This document shows positions 35,095-45,769 of a DNA stretch of 64,000 bases, in pieces. Within the stretch, counting starts at the first letter, position 1; each line of letters starts with the position of its first letter. Origin of the DNA: Rhabdophis nuchalis. Its lineage: Eukaryota > Chordata > Lepidosauria > Squamata > Natricidae. The notes under the pieces are model-generated. The model made no database searches, was not told the origin of the DNA, and worked only from the letters and a program-made list of their open reading frames with translations. Location of the stretch: assembly GCA_039707465.1 (NCBI GenBank), contig CM077651.1:21015019-21079018 (forward strand), given 5' to 3'. Position numbers and translations under genes: made by a program.

Positions 35095-35165
35095 ACTTAA
35101 TTCTTGAGCAGAGGGTTGGACTAGAATATCTCCAAGGTCCCTTCCAACTCTGTTATATGTCTGTT
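35095..35165 (+). mobile_element. CR1 3' terminal fragment
   Basis: GAGGGTTGGACTAGAATATC and AAGGTCCCTTCCAACTCTGT give about 70 bp of CR1 3' terminus. Confidence 0.7.
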
Positions 35166-35215
35166 ATACTTATCAACTGTTTGTACTTTGTCATTTTAAA
35201 ATGGTGATCCAAGCT

Positions 35216-35281
<66 letters not shown>

Positions 35282-35346
35282 AGGAAAGAAAGAAAAAGGA
35301 GGGAAGAAAGGAAGGAAGAAAAAGAAAGAAAGGAAGAAAGGAAGGA

Positions 35347-35386
<40 letters not shown>

Positions 35387-35389
35387 AAA
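35216..35389. repeat. 174-nt homopurine tract: (GA)n then (GAAA)n
   Basis: All bases from 35216 to 35389 are purines on the plus strand: GA dinucleotides to about 35278, then GGAA/GAAA units. Such tracts can form intramolecular triplexes. Confidence 0.95.
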
Positions 35390-35399
35390 CCATTTCTAA

Positions 35400-35669
35400 G
35401 TAATTATCAGGGGTGGGTTCTACCAGTTCGGGTGAACTGGTAGCTCTGACGATCAACTGGGAGCGAACCAGTTCGTCCTGACAATCAGATGGTCTCATCT
35501 GCTTACGCTATTTTCCTACCTTTATCTTCTCAGCTGCGCAAATCAGTCGTGTTACTCCTCCGAAGAAATCTGGAAGATTTCTTCAAACTGCGCACTCGGA
35601 TACAGCACGTGAATTGTGCAATCACCAAACGGGTTGTTAAACTGGGAGGATCCCACCACTGGTAATGAT
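35400..35669. mobile_element. hAT MITE (F2-like), near-perfect TSD
   Basis: The element is 35408-35661 (254 bp), from CAGGGGTGGGTTCTACCAGT to GATCCCACCACTG. Flanks GTAATTAT and GTAATGAT differ at one position. Confidence 0.85.
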
Positions 35670-37099
35670 GCTACTCTAGAATTTTTCACATTGTTTTGTA
35701 CAGAAAATAAAACTGGTTAGGATCGCTGTAATCTTTTTAGGATGTGCAGACTATTTTTTGTTGATTCTGTTTTGTTAGCCTCTAGCATACACACAAACAC
35801 GCACCAATTTCTAAGTCAAAGAAGCTGTAGATTATAGTGTTTGTCCAATTAACACTCATCAAATTTGGTTAATCTTGCCAAAGAGTCTTTTGCCGGTTCT
35901 GTGAAGTCTGAAATCAGCAGAACTAAACAAAATGCCTTTGTCCCTTTAGGATACATGGTGTCACACCAATTTTTGTAGATGTGGAAACAGCATCTGAGTA
36001 GTGACTGGTCTTCATTCCAAGGAAGTGTAGTCAGTGTACTACACAACTAAGTATTGAAGTTATTTGTCACGCATTATGGCATTATGATTTAAGTCATAAT
36101 TGCAGAATTGTATAAAAATCTTGTTTATGATGAGTTTCACTTACATCTCACTCTTTCTTTCTTTCCTGCTGAAAATGTGGGCATCCTGTTCAATACCAGT
36201 TTCTATATCAGGGAGTAGATCTCTTAAAGGTATCAAAGATTTGATTCTGATAAAGAGTTAGCAGAGATTTGAGAGGAATGTAAAAAAAGTCAAGGCTTGA
36301 CTGTGTAATTGAAGCTCCCCCCTTTGTGTGTGTGTGCGTGTGTGTGTGTGTGTGCACCACATACTCCATACATAGAAGGTCCTGGGATTTGATTGCAAAT
36401 TTGCAGCTGCCATCTTGAATCTTTTGACTTCCCTCCTGTGGATGCCCCTGAGGGTTACGGAAGGCTGTGGCATTTTGGAGCAATGCTTCAAAGCAGTGTC
36501 TCAGAAGCCCAAATGCCTTGCTCTTGTTGCTGTTAATGTGAATTTAATGTTTAAAGACCTTCACATCTGAGGGATTAAAATTTAGCTCTCCCACCTGTTC
36601 TGGAGACCAGTTGATATAAGTAAATGTCTCCAACTTAGAAGTGTTTACGCAGCATGACACAAAATGCCATCTCTCTGTGTTTGTTTTTTCCCCTCAAGTC
36701 TGTCAGACTTTTAAATCTTTAATGTGAAAGGCTTTTCTTCTGACCTTCAGCAAGTTTTTTTCGCTTTGCTGAATATGCCATTTCTTTTCTCAGGCAGACT
36801 CTTTCTAACTGCTAGAAAAGACTGTGCTAAAAAAAAACCAGATGGCTTTACAAACCTATGAAAAATTATTACCCTCGTCTGTATATCCTGGATTCTCCTT
36901 ATCTTTGCATCTCAAAGTTACCAAAACCTCTTACAGGCCCTACCAAAGTGAATGAGCAAATAAGACTACAAATTGGTGATTTTTTTAAACCTAATCCATA
37001 AACAGAGTAATTGGGTGAAGAAAGTAGTTATTCTCTTAAATTCAGTGACTGGTTGCACCTTCTTTAATGACAATTGGTGTTAATTTAGTCTCACATAAC
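35670..37099. other. No gene recognised; includes (TG)n at 36321-36353
   Basis: AT-rich sequence with one TG microsatellite. No exon or repeat family was recognised. Confidence 0.45.
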
Positions 37100-37660
37100 T
37101 ATTTATTATTTTATTTATTTTATCGAATTTATACTCCGCCCTTCTCCTTGTTAGGACCCAGGGCAGTGCACAGGCATTATTAAAACCACAATAAAACAAT
37201 ATACATCGTTAAAAACATATTAAATTATTATGTTTAATAATATGGGGTAGGTCGTTCCAGAGGGCCGGGCCCGCCACAGAGAAGGCCCTGGGTGTCGCCA
37301 ACCGGCATTGCCCGGCCGATGGTACCCGGAGAAGACCCTCTCTGTGGGAGCGGATCGGACGAAGGAATGTATGGGGCAGGAGGCGGTCTTGAATATAGCT
37401 AGGCCCCGAGCAATGGAGCGATTTGAAGATGGTCGTCAACACCTTGAAGCGCACTCGAAAGGCCACAGGCAGGCAGTGCAGCTCGCGCAGGAGAGGTGTT
37501 ATGTGGGCTTGCCTTGGGGCACCCAAAATCACCCACTTGGCCGCATTCTGTACTAACTGTAGCTTTCGAGTGCACCTCAAGGGGAGCCCCATGTAGAGAG
37601 CGTTACAGCAATCCAGCCGAGATGTCACAAGCGTTTGAGTGACTGTGCGAAGGGCCACTA
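37100..37660 (-). mobile_element. L2-clade LINE 3' portion, antisense
   Basis: The minus strand encodes an open stretch of 149 codons (37209-37658) of the L2 ORF2 C-terminus: VTSRLDCCNALYMGLPLRCT, LQLVQNAAKWVI, SHREGLLRVPSAG, GPALWNDLP. The 3' tail with GGGTCCTAACAAGGAGAAGG on the minus strand ends near 37100. The normal end of the protein after GPALWNDLP is replaced by unrelated residues, so a small deletion or frameshift is present. Confidence 0.85.
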
Positions 37661-37882
37661 GAAGTTCTGGAGCTCATTTGCATGGCAAACTGCCTCAACT
37701 CACTAAAATATGAAGGTTTTCTAGCAAGAACTGCTTGGTTCAGCTCCTGCTATGTTTTTATGGGATTTAAGTTTGGAGCTGGATATGGTCATTGTAAAAC
37801 ATTGAATCAGTTCGTATTTATCCAGTCTCTTAGAGACGTGTGTATGTTTGAGGTTGTTGTTAGGCTACAATACTTACACAAG
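37661..37882. other. No gene recognised
   Basis: Short stretch between L2 and an LTR-like fragment. Confidence 0.4.
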
Positions 37883-38362
37883 TGTAGGAAATTAGCACCC
37901 ACCCCTCTCCTATAAAAATGAAATATTTTAGGGATTATTAAAGTGGCAGGATTTTTTCCCTAAAAGGGAGGCAGAAACTCAGCCCCTTCCCACCTTTGTC
38001 AATGGGCCATTAAGGCCTGGGGTAGTCTATTCTACATAACAAAGATCTACCTCCTTCAGGCAGAGCCATAATAGGAATCCCAAAGCCCTTTCATTACATC
38101 ATCATCCAGCAATAGTCAACCAAGCTTGGGACTCAGGACAGCCTACAGAGTTGCCCCTGCATGGCCCCATGGGAGTCTGACAACCAATCAGAATACAAAT
38201 TCAAAGTCTAACAGAGGGTATAAATCAGTGTTGGGATTCAATTTTTTTGAATCTTTCTTTTTCTCTCTCTCTCTCTCCCATGTGCCTTTTTGCCCAGGAT
38301 CTCAAATCATGTGGTCCTGCCCACCACCATTAAACCATCTTTTCAATTGTTTGAGGATTGTG
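37883..38362 (+). mobile_element. LTR fragment related to the solo LTR at 60062-60642
   Basis: Starts TGTAGGAAATTAGCACCCAC and shares several blocks in the same order with 60062-60642: the CCCTAAAAG/GCAGAAACTCAG block, GGAGTCTGACAACCAATCA, GAGGGTATAAAT (TATA box at 38219-38225) and GCCCAGGATCTCAAATCATG. The 3' end is degraded and runs into a TG microsatellite at about 38359-38380. No internal viral-type coding region accompanies it. Confidence 0.65.
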
Positions 38363-38380
38363 TGTGTGTGTGTGTGTGTG

Positions 38381-39317
38381 ACTTACCGATTTATTTTATA
38401 TTGCAGTCTTGGAGTGGTTTTGACAGGACGGCCATTTTTAGAAAGATTTATTATTGCCCCAACAGCCTCCATTTTAAAACTGTCTGTGGATTGGTGAAGC
38501 CACAGAGCTCTAGAAATAGCTTTTTAAGTCTTTCCAGATAAGACGCATTGGCGTTTTTTTTTCTTTTTTAAAAAGCAGATTTTCAGAAATGTCTTTGAGC
38601 AAAGCGTAATGTGCTTATAGAATCTTCTGTCTCATGCAAACCTCAGTGTGATGGGTTTATAAACCAGAGGTTGTAAGATTTATATTAGGTGGGATTGGCC
38701 CGAATCAGCCCTGATTTTTTAATGATGTACTCAAATAATTTCCACTTACCATTTTAATTGAATTGATTGAAGTATGGAGGTGCTTTTTCATGCTAGCATA
38801 TTATAAACTTCATAACTCCAATAAATGAAACAAACAGATTTGGTATTTGTTCATTCAAATGTGTTTTATTTTTGGGTATGACCCACATGGAAGTTTTGAT
38901 CACATCCAGTGGCAAAAAGGCAAAACTTCAGGGGATGAATATTTTTTTTCAAAGAACCATTGCGACTTACCAGCAGACTGAAGCACTTTTGTTTTCTAGT
39001 ATGTTTTCTTATATATACTTTTTATAATCTAGTTGACAGTGCTGCCACGTTTTACACAGAATAGGATTCTATAGCTTTTAAAATTTTCATGAGCCCTTGT
39101 CACATTAAAGTCATGGGAACGCTATAGTCAAAAAGCCTGTTCCTCTTCTGTCAAAAAAGACAATATACGGTAAAACCACTGTGCTGTTTAACACAGAACT
39201 ATCCATGAGTTCATCCAGCCATAGAAGGTGCTGCAGAAAAAGTTACAAAATTGGTTACATTTTTCTTTCCTTGTTTTTTTTAAAATCACCTTGCCTGATA
39301 AGATTATGGAAAAGATT
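38381..39317. other. AT-rich sequence, no gene recognised
   Basis: Nothing recognised. Confidence 0.5.
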
Positions 39318-40152
39318 ATCTAAAGCAGGGGTGTCAAACTCATTTTCATTGAAGGCCACAGTGTTGTGTTTGATCTCAGGGGGCCAGGGTGGGTGTGGCC
39401 AGGGCGGGCATGGCCATGATGGGTGTGGCCAGCTTAATGTCACTCATGTCGAGGGTGCCTGTGGCAGCCTGAAATGCTCTACCACCAAAAAGGGGCTCCC
39501 AAGCTCCGTTTTCAGCTGCAACAGGCTCCTGCAGCCCTCTGCAAGTGAAAACAGAGCTCGGGAGTATCACATGCAGCCCTCCCAAGCTCCATTTTTGCTG
39601 GCCGAGGCACCGGCAAGCTGATCCTTCACTTTTATTTTTTATTTTATTAAATTTATACCCCGCCCTTCTCCAAACGGACCCAGGGCGGCGCACAGGAATA
39701 TTAAAATACATACAAAATCACATAAAAAATTTAAAAAACTTATTTGATAAAGATCCTGCGCTAAAACCAAATTAAAATCCCCAAAATTTAAAACTGTCTA
39801 AAAGTCATTATGGAGGTTACGCTAGGCCGCCTAGATGGAACAAATATGTCTTTAGGCACTTGCGGAAGAGGCGGAGGTCGGAGATGGTGCAAAGTTCAGG
39901 GGGTAAGTCGTTCCAAAGGGCTGGACCCGCCACAGAGAAGGCTCTTCCCCTGGGTGTCGCCAGTCAGCATTGTCCGGCCGACGGCACCCTGAGAAGGCCC
40001 TCTCTGTGGGAGCGTATCGGTCTTAGCGATGTATGGGGCAGGAGACCGTCTTGCATGTAACTAGGTCCCAGGTGGTCCGTCAGGCCAAATCTAAGAGCCC
40101 CCTTGGCTGGATGCAGCCCCTAGACCTTGAGTTTGATACCCCTGACTTAAAG
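39318..40152. mobile_element. hAT MITE (CAGGGGTGTCAAACTC ends) split by an L2 insertion
   Basis: The outer element is 39326-40144. Its ends CAGGGGTGTCAAACTC and the complement of GAGTTTGATACCCCTG are inverted repeats. Flanks ATCTAAAG and ACTTAAAG match at 6 of 8. The inner part 39630-40075 is an L2 fragment on the minus strand. Confidence 0.8.
39630..40075 (-). mobile_element. L2 3' end nested in a hAT MITE
   Basis: The minus strand shows the L2 ORF2 end (ACATCGCTAAGACCGATACG region, then GAAGGCCTTCTCTGTGGCGGGTCC-type coding sequence, here diverged) and the tail with GGGTCCGTTTGGAGAAGGGC. It is younger than the surrounding MITE. Confidence 0.8.
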
Positions 40153-40534
40153 CATATTTTATAGCTTGTTGATCTAATAAAAGTCCTCTAGCATTTTGGT
40201 TCTTTTTCTTCATGACTAGCACAGCTATTTACTTGAACCTCTTATTGGTTTCCAGAAGTCCTTGGTATGGTCATGAACAATCCTTATTCACATATTTGGG
40301 GCCCTAGGTGGAGTCTAGAAGCATCTTGGCAGTAATCTGATCTTACTCCATATATCTGCTGCTTACTAGTCCTGTCAATTCAGTCATCGGGTGCCTTGAG
40401 GTGAACCACAATCCTGCATTATCAGAAGAGTTCCACTCCTGTCAATGAGTGAGGTAGAACTTCATGCTCAACATGGAGAGATTTGGACCTGAAAACATGT
40501 ATTTCAACACCTTATGGGACATATGGATGGAAGC
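40153..40534. other. No gene recognised
   Basis: Unremarkable AT-rich sequence. Confidence 0.4.
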
Positions 40535-40760
40535 AGAGTGGTGTGGTGACCTAGAGGTGGAACTCTCGCTTCACAATCAGGAGACTGTGAGTTCCATCCT
40601 AGGTAGAGGCAGATGTTTCAATGAGAATATATCTGCTGAAGTTCTGCATTGAGAATATATCTGCTGAAGTTCTGCATTGGTGACAGGAAGGGCATCCAGC
40701 CATTAAATGCTCTGCTAGCTCCATTAAGTTGCCCAGACTCCAGCCTACAAGGGATTATGG
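40535..40760 (+). mobile_element. tRNA-derived SINE, with internal 28-bp duplication
   Basis: Same family as 28078-28290: head GGTGACCTAGAGGTGG, B-box GAGTTCCATCC and tail CAGGAAGGGCATCCAGCC. A 28-bp unit is tandemly repeated at 40622-40677. Confidence 0.75.
40622..40677. repeat. 28-bp tandem duplication
   Basis: Two exact copies of a unit beginning TGAGAATATATCTGCTGAAG lie head to tail inside the SINE. Confidence 0.9.
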
Positions 40761-41520
40761 GGTCCTTAAATGATGGTGATGAAGATGATGGGACATATGG
40801 ATAGGTGCGATTAGGATAATTAGCTCTCTCATCCTATATAGTTGAACTCAAATGCATTTACCTGAAATAGCATGGTCTTTCATCCAGCGTGTACATCTAA
40901 GATGGCCCTGGATTTAATATGAGTTAATTTTCAAGCTAGTCTTTGAAGTCAAACCATGACTTCAGCATCTGAGCCTCCTGTGTGATTATTTTCAATAGCT
41001 TCTATTTTTGTTCCATTATTATTATTATGAATTCACAAATAACCTGGAAGAAAAGTCTGGTCTTCTTGATGACTAAATATGACACTTGAATAATCAGTAT
41101 TTCATTAACCATATCTGGCAAATGTTCTTTGCAGTAATAAGAGCTACAGATGGTACCTGCAGATTGCATGTTGTCATCTTCTGCCAAGCAATCTAACAAA
41201 TATCAGATTTAAAATGTGTTTATTTCAAACTTGGGAAATACTCCATGTTTAAATATAAACAAATGGACTGATATATAATTATTTGAAGCCTCTTGGGGAA
41301 AACAAATTTAACGATGACATTTGAAAGCAATGCTGAATAGTAAATACCATTTTCAATAAAAAATATTCCACATTGAAGCATGTTTGAGATATGAACATTG
41401 TGTTGTTTCACGACGCTGTTATCTATTTTTAGAGCACAAGAATAAGCCTCAAGTCATAAAGCAGCAGTTCATACCAGAAACAAATGAGCACATATCATGT
41501 CTAATGCTGTAGAAAAAGTC
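40761..41520. other. No gene recognised
   Basis: AT-rich; short frames only. Confidence 0.45.
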
Positions 41521-41529
41521 CCCCCCCCC

Positions 41530-41644
41530 AAATCTGCCATCTTTAAGATGTATAGATTTGAACTCCTAGAATTTCCACTCTCAGAAGAGTCCTGACTGGG
41601 GAATTCTGGGATTGGAAGTCAGGTCCGCACATTTTAATCCTCAT
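41530..41644. mobile_element. Decayed foldback MITE
   Basis: ATCTTTAAGATGTATAGATT, AACTCCTAGAATTTCC and then GGGGAATTCTGGGATTGGAA form the two diverged arms of the foldback family. Ends are not clear. Confidence 0.5.
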
Positions 41645-41790
41645 CACTCAATTGCAGAAGGTAGTTTTACTTGGAACAGCTTAAATCCTGCCATGATACA
41701 GCATCTGTAACACCATCAAACAACATCGGGCTATCTCGGGTCTTTGGAAATGAATTAATACGACTGTCGCAAAAGCAAGTAAGGTCAAGG

Positions 41791-42130
41791 TAAGGTAAAG
41801 GTTTCCCTCGCACATATGTGCTAGTCGTTCCTGACTCTAGTGGCAGTGCTCATCTCCATTTCAAAGCCGAAGAGCCAGCGCTATCCAAAGACATCTCCAT
41901 GGTCATGTGGCTGTCATCACTAAATGCCGAAGGCGCATGGAACGCTGTCACCTTCCCATCAAAGGTGGTCCCTATTTTTCTACTTGCATTTTTACATGCT
42001 TTCAAACTGCTAGGTTGGCAGAAGCTGGGACAAGTAATAGGAGCTCACTCCATTACATGGCACTAGGGATTCGAACTGCTGACCTTTCTGATCGACAAGT
42101 TAAGTGTCTTATCCACTGAGCCACCACATC
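41791..42130 (-). mobile_element. tRNA-derived SINE (GCTCAGTGGCTAAG family), antisense
   Basis: Minus-strand head TGGCTCAGTGGATAAGACAC, body CCACCTTTGATGGGAAGGTG, 3' part TAGTCAGGAACGACTAGCAC and tail ACCTTTACC. It interrupts the coding-like repeat described for 41700-42500. Confidence 0.85.
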
Positions 42131-42510
42131 CCAAAGGAAGCAAAGGTAGTACCAATAGAAACAAGTGCCTTGGGTCCAATCTGAAAATAATTGAAGCATT
42201 ACTTGAACACCATCAGGAGTGACAAATTCACCAACAGTCAAGTGTAAAGCGTCATCAAATATCCATATCTGTCTATCCCAGGTCCTTGGGATAGACCTCA
42301 ATAGGAGGACAAAAATGCCAATTCCAGTCTGAATATCTGGCCGATTATGCAATGAACCATAATAAGTCTGGATGTTGCAAGTATCTGAAGGCAACAGAAT
42401 CGAAGAGAAAGAACTGGATCACAAAATACTAAGATCTACAAATAGAAGTAGAATGACTGTAGCAAAAGAAAGCAAACATAGTATCAATAGTAATACATGC
42501 CTCAGGTACA
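42131..42510 (-). mobile_element. Unnamed repeat with coding-like minus-strand frame
   Basis: The minus strand (42053-42394) reads LLLRSIPRTWDRQIWIFDDA and GEFVTPDGVQVMLQLF. Related stretches occur at about 41700-41785 (FPKTRDSPMLFDGVTDAV) and 27540-27640 (FPKTWDRQILSCDDVNDIVT). I do not recognise the protein. A decayed retroelement ORF is the likeliest explanation. Confidence 0.4.
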
Positions 42511-42648
42511 ATCCCAACATTGCCTAAATGTAGAGGGCTTGAAGGCGGGGAGAAGAACTCCCTCCCACCAGAGCATCAGCCTCTAGTCCTCTAGCTTCTG
42601 TGTGCTCAGTTGAAGATCTAAAGAGGATCTGTAGTTAACCTTGCTTAA

Positions 42649-43000
42649 AGGGACACGGTGGCTCAGTGGCTAAGATGCTGAGCTTGTCAATCAGAAAGGT
42701 CGGCAGTTCAGTGGTTCGAATCCCTAGCACTGCATAACGGAGTGAGCTCCTGTTACTTGTCCCAGCTTCTGCCAACCTAGCAGTTTGAAAGCATGTAAAA
42801 ATGCAAGAAGAAAAATAGGAACAACATTTAGTGGGAAGGTAACAGTGTTCCACGCACCTTTGTCATTTAGTCATGTGGGCCATATGACCACGGAGACGTC
42901 TTCGGACAGTGTTGGCTCTTCAGCTTTGAAATGGAGATGAACACCGCCCCCTAGAGTCGGGAGCGACTAGCACATATGTGCGAGGGGAATCTTTACCTTT
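42649..43000 (+). mobile_element. tRNA-derived SINE (GCTCAGTGGCTAAG family), best copy
   Basis: Plus-strand head GGTGGCTCAGTGGCTAAGAT (A box) and GGTTCGAATCC (B box, 42713-42723), a body with AGTGGGAAGGTAACAGTG, and the 3' part CCCCCTAGAGTCGGGAGCGA then AATCTTTACCTTT. It lies about 520 bp from an inverted copy at 41791-42130. Confidence 0.85.
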
Positions 43001-43374
43001 AAAGGTAGGTATAGCACTTGGCATAATCTCTTACCATAAAGTTAGCTAAATGTGCAACAATCAGAATGTTCAATTCTTCCTCATTCAGGGAAGCCTAAAG
43101 ACTTATGGAAATCAAGGTTCACTTGCTTTGACTTTGAGAGCTATGCCTGCCTAAGTCTTTCCCCCCATTTTGTTTACCCCAAGAAACTCTGGGATTGTGT
43201 TAAATGATGAAGTTATGAGATTATATATATACAGTATATATTTCTACTTTTTTCTAAATATCACGAATTATTATACTACTTTTTGAACAAAATGTGGGCA
43301 GTGGTAGACACTTTCTCCCTCTGAAACATTTTCAAGCTGCCTACACATTTTATTGTTCTACTATTTTCTGTGTC
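43001..43374. other. No gene recognised
   Basis: AT-rich sequence with a short TA run near 43225. Confidence 0.4.
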
Positions 43375-43430
43375 CAATTCTTTTATTTATTTGTTCAATT
43401 TATACCCCGCCCTTCTCCAAACGGACTTAT
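43375..43430 (-). mobile_element. L2 3' terminal fragment
   Basis: CAATTTATACCCCGCCCTTC followed by TCCAAACGGA is the extreme 3' tail of the L2 subfamily also seen at 39630. Confidence 0.6.
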
Positions 43431-43540
43431 CCATATTTTCTGACATTTATCATTTATATATTTATTGTATGTATATGCCACATTTCTCCTGAAACTCCAG
43501 ATGGCTCTAATTTTGCTGCCGCAAGAACAACACTTTGGGA

Positions 43541-43806
43541 AGTAGGTTCAGTGGTGGGATTCAATTTTTTTTACTACCGGTTCTGTGGGCATGGCTTGGT
43601 GGGCGTGGCAGGGTGGGCATGGAACAGGAAGGATACTGCAAAATCCCCATTCCCTCCCGATCAGCTGGGACTCGGGAGGCAGAGGATCGATGGGGGATGG
43701 GGCCTGTCAGAGGTGGTATTTACCAGTTCTCCAAACTACTCAAAATTTCCGCTATCTGTTCTCCAGAACTGGTCAGAACCCGTTGAATATCACCTCTGAG
43801 TAGGTT
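43541..43806. mobile_element. hAT MITE (F2, CAGTGGTGGGATTCAA), perfect TSD
   Basis: The element is 43549-43798 (250 bp). The ends CAGTGGTGGGATTCAA and the complement of TTGAATATCACCTCTG are inverted repeats. AGTAGGTT flanks it exactly at 43541-43548 and 43799-43806. The interior shows ACTACCGGTTC and GGGCGTGGC motifs. Confidence 0.92.
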
Positions 43807-43984
43807 GTGCTGAAAGAGAACAACTGGGTCAAATTCATCAGGGGAACTAAACAAACAAGGAGTTGTTTGGACATAATCACTTTATTACACTGGTTTTCAA
43901 GACAAGAGTTGATAACATGATCAGAATGTTCTAATTTCTCCTAGAATATCCCAGTATATCATCTTATCTTTTCTATTGGTATCT

Positions 43985-44090
43985 TATGATTATATTACCT
44001 GTTGTTTATATGTACACTGAGAGTCTATGATCTGGAGACAAATTCTTTGTGTTTCCGATCACACTTGGCAATAAAGAATTCTATTCTGTT
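43985..44090 (+). mobile_element. Retroposon 3' end with ATTCT tail, family not settled
   Basis: GTACACTGAGAGTCTATGAT and CCGATCACACTTGGCAATAA run into ATTCTATTCTG. I believe this 3' end is common in squamates, but it is not the CR1 type seen at 34302. Confidence 0.5.
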
Positions 44091-44181
44091 CTGTTCTATA
44101 TTCTATTGTGTTCTGTTGTGTTCTCTTCTCTTCTCTTTTCTTTTCTTTTCTTTTCTTTTCTTTTCTCTTTTCTCTTCTATT
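44088..44181. repeat. Microsatellite grading from ATTCT through GTTCT to TTTTC
   Basis: The unit changes along the tract: ATTCT, then TTCTG, then TCTTC, then a run of TTTTC, and back to CTTCTATT. Confidence 0.85.
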
Positions 44182-45042
44182 CTTTGCATGTGAGTATTTG
44201 TAGACACAACATCTTGAACAATCGCCAAAGTTTGCTAGATTTAAATATTCCTTATATCAGCTCATCTTATATGAGGATACTGAAAACCTGTTTGATTCTG
44301 GCATTTTCATTTAAGGTCATGCAAGATTTTAGCATTCTCACAGTGAACTGTACAGCAGTTAATTGGAGGGAGGGTTTATGCCATCACATAAAATCATGGA
44401 ATTGGATCTTGAAAAGGTTACTAACTTCTGCTCTTTCCTTTATCTGATTTTCATTAAAACTGTTGGCAGAATGGGTGGAACTGAAAGGAGCAGTTTTGTC
44501 AATGAGCCGAGTTCTGCTTTGGTAGCTTTGCCTTTGATTTCTTAACATCCCCGCATCAAATTATTTTTGAGATGGGAGGAATTTACTATGAATTCTCTGC
44601 TGGAGAGCGTAGAAATGTCACATATTGAGTGCATTTTGCTGGTAATGTAGAGGCATGAAACTTTTTTCAGAGTCTGGACTATGCTTACCTGTTAACATAC
44701 AGAGTTCAAAAAGACTTGGTGCAATTTCAGTTAATTTTTAAATCAAATTAGATAAAATGTATTGTAAATAATAAATTAGTATCTCCAACTATTGTATTCA
44801 AAATTTAAAATGTAATGCCAACATATGGATGAGTTCTAGGGCAGCAATATTGGGGTGTCTTGACCATTATAGATGACTTAATGTCTATGTTATTAGGTAA
44901 CTGTCCAGGACAATTTTCGAAGGATTCTGAATGCTCCAGATTTAGAGGGGAAGTACAGTTAGAAGGCACTCATAATGGGAGCCACTTTAGAAAATAATAT
45001 CTAAATGCATTGAGAAGCCTGACTATATTTCGTAAGATATAA
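44182..45042. other. AT-rich sequence, no gene recognised
   Basis: No repeat or exon recognised. Confidence 0.5.
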
Positions 45043-45120
45043 AAACGGACATTCACCAGGAACGATCAATCAATGAAACATAGTCAGAATAAATTGATCA
45101 TTCCTGGTGAACTTCTGTTT
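45043..45120. repeat. Imperfect 78-bp palindrome
   Basis: Arms 45043-45071 and 45092-45120 pair at 24 of 29 positions, with TTCACCAGGAA as the perfect core. The 20-nt loop is AT-rich. Confidence 0.75.
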
Positions 45121-45265
45121 ATATAACTCACCAATTTAGAACACTATGTATTTTGACCCAAATATAGAGAAACAAAAGTTGGTGAGTATCCAGAAAATGA
45201 TCTATGGGTCCATCCTTTCTAAGCCTAGATACAAGCAGATGATATTCTATTCCATGATATCGTAA

Positions 45266-45640
45266 ATAGCAATAACACTTAGTCTTATATATCAGGGGTT
45301 CCCAACCTTTGCAACTTTAAGTCTGAAGGACTTCAGCTCCCAGACTTCTCCAGCCAGCTTTGCTGGCTGGAGAAGTGTGGGAGCTGAAGTCCTTCAAATT
45401 TAAAGTTGCAAAGGTTGGGGACCCCTGGTATATACCACTTCACAGTGTTTTACAGCCCTCTCTAAGTGGTTCACAGAGTTAGCATATTTCTCCCAACAAT
45501 CTCGGTCCTTGTTTTATTCACCTTGGAAGGATGGAAGGCTGAGTAAACCTTGAGCCAGTTAGAATTGAACCAAACTCTTGGCAATGTGAGCAGAGTTAGC
45601 CTGCAATACTGCATTCTAACCACAGCACCACCATGGCTAT
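45266..45640 (-). mobile_element. Sauria-type SINE, antisense, split by a foldback MITE
   Basis: The minus strand starts at about 45640 with the AGCCATGGTGGTGCTGTGGT head and runs through ACTGTGAAGTGGTATATA to the tail AAGTGTTATTGCTATTT near 45266. The MITE at 45293-45427 lies within the GTATATAAGACT tail motif. Confidence 0.85.
45285..45435. mobile_element. Foldback hAT MITE inside a SINE
   Basis: The element is 45293-45427 (135 bp), a near-complete hairpin with CAGGGGTTCCCAACCTTTGC ends. Flanks TTATATAT and GTATATAC share TATATA. It is younger than the SINE. Confidence 0.9.
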
Positions 45641-45769
45641 AAATAGGCTAATATGCATTGTTTTTACAATCTGAATTCTTCAGACAAAAAGATAAGTAGA
45701 AGCTACACTACCTCACATTTTCCTATTTTAAATACTTCCATTGTTGTTGTTTTTTCCAATAAAGAAATA
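45641..45769. other. No gene recognised
   Basis: Short AT-rich stretch. Confidence 0.4.

Noticed and set aside
35201..35498. Arg/Glu- and Ser/Leu-repeat frames
   Set aside because: They are translations of the GA/GAAA tract.
40622..40677. CRISPR-like repeat
   Set aside because: Only two head-to-tail copies without spacers in a vertebrate SINE.
42649..42725. tRNA gene at the head of the SINE
   Set aside because: The B box is perfect, but the sequence continues into a repeated SINE body and the acceptor stem does not pair.
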